The notes under the pieces are model-generated. The model saw nothing but the letters and a program-made list of their open reading frames with translations. It did not search any database and was not told the DNA's origin. Both the position numbers and the translations under genes were made by a program. A DNA stretch of 8,126 nt from contig JAKSDE010000497.1 of the NCBI GenBank assembly GCA_022360235.1, positions 1 to 8,126 of the forward strand, in the 5' to 3' direction. Below are positions 6,918 through 8,126 of this stretch, one piece after another. Numbering within the stretch: position 1 is the first letter of the stretch; each line of letters opens with the position of its first letter. The DNA comes from Cytophagales bacterium. Its GTDB lineage: Bacteria; Bacteroidota; Bacteroidia; Cytophagales; Amoebophilaceae.

Positions 6918-7787
6918 TTATCCTGTAAAAACACAATTATAAAGCATAGTCTGGCTTTCTCTATTTTCTATTTTTCTCATAGGATCTGCAGGAATATAAG
7001 CGCCTACTCCGGCCCATAAGTGCACCAGCGCATTCACTGGGATGCGATGCCTTGTAGGCCAAATACTAGCCACGTTTTTGAGCCAACCTATCACTTTCTC
7101 AATCATTGCACCCCCCTTCAAGTGCAGAAAGTCTTGACAAGAAATTAGATACTTTTTCATATTACGGCGTGCTGCTGTGATTAGCTTAACACCGGCTTTG
7201 AGGAAGTGTTCAACGGCTTTTTGGCGGATGTATCCTTTGTCTGCAGCTAAATTTCCTGGTAGACTTTGGGTCAGCTGGGTGAACAAGGCCAGGTTGTGAT
7301 CACATTTTTTGCCTGTTGTAACGGTAGAAGCCATAATTTCTCCCAAGTGATTAACAACAATAGGTAGTTTGAGACCAAAAAACCACCCCATTGACGTTTT
7401 AGAACGTGTGGCTAGGTTTTTAAACACCTTATGGCTATCAATACGCTTATTGTGGCATACAGGTAAATGCGAAGAGTCGATGTAGTATTGCTGGGTGTGT
7501 GTGCCCTGGGCCCATAAATTGGTATAGCCAAAAAAGTAGGGAGCCATAGGGGGTAATAACTCTAAAAAGCGATTATAGGATACTAAATCAGGGAAACAAT
7601 CCTTAAAATGCTTGGCAATACAATGCTGATAATAGTGCTTAAAGCATCGGTATCCCGAGTAATGAAAAAAAATAAGGATGGTCATCACTTCGCTTTCTGT
7701 TAGTTTAGAGTTGATGGGTTTGGAGTGAAAAGGAGGTTTAAAGTTTTGCTTAGCGATCCACGGTTTAAAAAAACTTGCATAAATCAT
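6918..7787 (-). CDS. IS982-family transposase
   Basis: A 289-aa DDE transposase. The N-terminal part has the family block LTESEVMTILIFFHYSGYRCFK (residues 29-50) and LVSYNRFLELLP (68-79). The catalytic core shows YYIDSSHLPVCHNKRI with Asp104, then HKVFKNLATRSKTSMGWFFG, then AADKGYI with Asp183, then LITAARRNMKKYL, and AMIEKVIGWLKN with Glu230. The TRHR...NALVHLWAGVGAYI C-terminus is also typical. All three acidic residues are present and the frame is open, so it may be active. Two features differ from relatives I remember: the usual PGN.DDR motif reads TTGKKCDHN, and about 20 extra residues follow the normal end, suggesting the frame runs into or past the element's end. The N-terminus is about 15 residues shorter than usual; an in-frame stop upstream rules out an extension. 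A near-match to the -7 element lies just before the ATG. Confidence 0.9.
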   Translation of the reverse strand: MIYASFFKPWIAKQNFKPPFHSKPINSKLTESEVMTILIFFHYSGYRCFKHYYQHCIAKHFKDCFPDLVSYNRFLELLPPMAPYFFGYTNLWAQGTHTQQYYIDSSHLPVCHNKRIDSHKVFKNLATRSKTSMGWFFGLKLPIVVNHLGEIMASTVTTGKKCDHNLALFTQLTQSLPGNLAADKGYIRQKAVEHFLKAGVKLITAARRNMKKYLISCQDFLHLKGGAMIEKVIGWLKNVASIWPTRHRIPVNALVHLWAGVGAYIPADPMRKIENRESQTMLYNCVFTG

Positions 7788-7836
7788 CGATGTTACAAAA
7801 TATTTCTACTATCTTAGTGTTATCTATATATCTGAT

Positions 7837-7896
7837 GGGAATTTAGGGTTTAGTGGAAAAATACTATTTACTTTTCCTTAAATTCCCTATTTTTTT
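7837..7896 (+). terminator. Terminator-like hairpin upstream of the transposase
   Basis: GGGAATTTA (7837-7845) pairs perfectly with TAAATTCCC (7879-7887). Inside this a second stem is possible, GGAAAA (7855-7860) with TTTTCC (7872-7877). Seven T residues follow almost directly (7890-7896). Read on the plus strand this resembles an intrinsic terminator with a large, partly structured loop. It lies in the leader side of the opposing transposase gene. Such structures can block transcription entering an insertion sequence. The 9-bp asymmetry between the two stems weakens the case. Confidence 0.35.
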
Positions 7897-7955
7897 CCTA
7901 AAAGACAAGAAATACACGTCCTCTCAAGCTAATCAAGTATTTTCATCGAGCTCGC

Positions 7956-8126
7956 ATTATACTACGCGTTTGTGCCTGTATAAGAGATAATCAGCTGTAC
8001 GATCCGGAGTATATCTATCAAGCAGCTTAGGTTTTTTAAGGTAATTAGAGCATCAAAAAGCGATGAAAAACAGCATGTAAGCTAACATAAGCAGCCTGTA
8101 GGATAGCGGCCCATTATACACGGCTG
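7956..8126. other. Right-flank sequence without an identified gene
   Basis: Together with 7788-7955 this makes about 340 bp without a supported gene. Reading frames up to about 40 codons exist on both strands (plus strand ending TAG at 8028-8030; minus strand entering from the right edge with a hydrophobic stretch, then TGA), but they overlap and none shows a recognisable motif. No tRNA, and no continuation of the IS1-like fragment, is visible here. It may be degenerate mobile-element or gene remnant sequence. Confidence 0.5.

Larger units (their letters stand above)
6904..7955. mobile_element. Probable IS982-type insertion sequence, ends uncertain
   Basis: The limits given are those of a perfect 10-bp inverted pair, GCGAGCTCGA at 6904-6913 and TCGAGCTCGC at 7946-7955, which brackets the transposase and gives about 1.05 kb, a normal size for the family. 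The arms do not extend beyond 10 bp, do not start with the usual IS982 terminal bases, are largely palindromic, and have no visible target duplication. The true ends may lie elsewhere. The element sits next to an older transposase fragment, so it may be nested in transposon debris. Confidence 0.35.

Noticed and set aside
7904..8030. Plus-strand open stretch ending TAG (contains RARIILRV, DNQLYDPEYIYQ)
   Set aside because: About 40 codons, no start codon with context, no recognisable domain, overlaps an equally open minus-strand frame.
8030..8126. Minus-strand hydrophobic frame entering from the right edge (YRLLMLAYMLFFIAF then TGA)
   Set aside because: Only about 30 codons are visible and it closes with TGA; could be the end of a membrane protein but cannot be supported from this window.
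6758..8126. 8-bp inverted match CAGCCGTG (6758-6765) and CACGGCTG (8119-8126)
   Set aside because: Eight bases over this distance is expected by chance, and the right copy ends at the window edge so it cannot be extended.

Overview
The window looks like a piece of a low-GC Bacteroidota genome, most likely an intracellular symbiont of the Amoebophilaceae (the Candidatus Amoebophilus / Cardinium group). This is inferred from four things: an antifeeding-prophage-like contractile injection gene set, an exact match to the Bacteroidota -7 promoter element (TAnnTTTG), no clear Shine-Dalgarno sequences, and insertion-sequence debris typical of these genomes. No rRNA or other phylogenetic marker is present, so the taxonomic call is provisional.

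Region 1 (about 1-4846, minus strand) is a contractile-injection-system unit. A 1265-aa baseplate wedge protein of the T4 gp6 / Mu gpJ type is followed 9 bp later by a 241-aa short fibre or adhesin-like protein with a bacteroidete 'VGIGT' repeat. A 59-aa small protein comes next. At the extreme left, a good Bacteroidota promoter points toward a gene that would start at about base 9 and run out of the window. This order (J-like baseplate, then fibre) matches Afp-type extracellular contractile injection systems and the T6SS subtype iv of Amoebophilus. Sheath, tube, spike, tape measure and ATPase genes are absent, and transcription of this block begins with the baseplate gene, so the system is either spread over several loci or continues to the left.

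Region 2 (4847-5028) is a divergent intergenic region carrying a widely spaced 8-bp inverted repeat and a short palindrome, both candidate regulatory sites.

Region 3 (5029-6742, plus strand) holds two unrecognised envelope proteins: a 236-aa protein with a signal peptide and three membrane segments, and a 261-aa coiled-coil lipoprotein. They are separated by a 217-bp spacer with 36-bp-period repeats. They lie divergently beside the baseplate operon and are candidates for envelope or anchoring partners of the injection apparatus, by position only.

Region 4 (6743-8126) is a mobile-element scar: a frameshifted fragment resembling an IS1-family transposase, an intact IS982-family transposase on the minus strand, and a non-coding right flank with a terminator-like hairpin. 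The ends of the IS982-type element could not be fixed with confidence.
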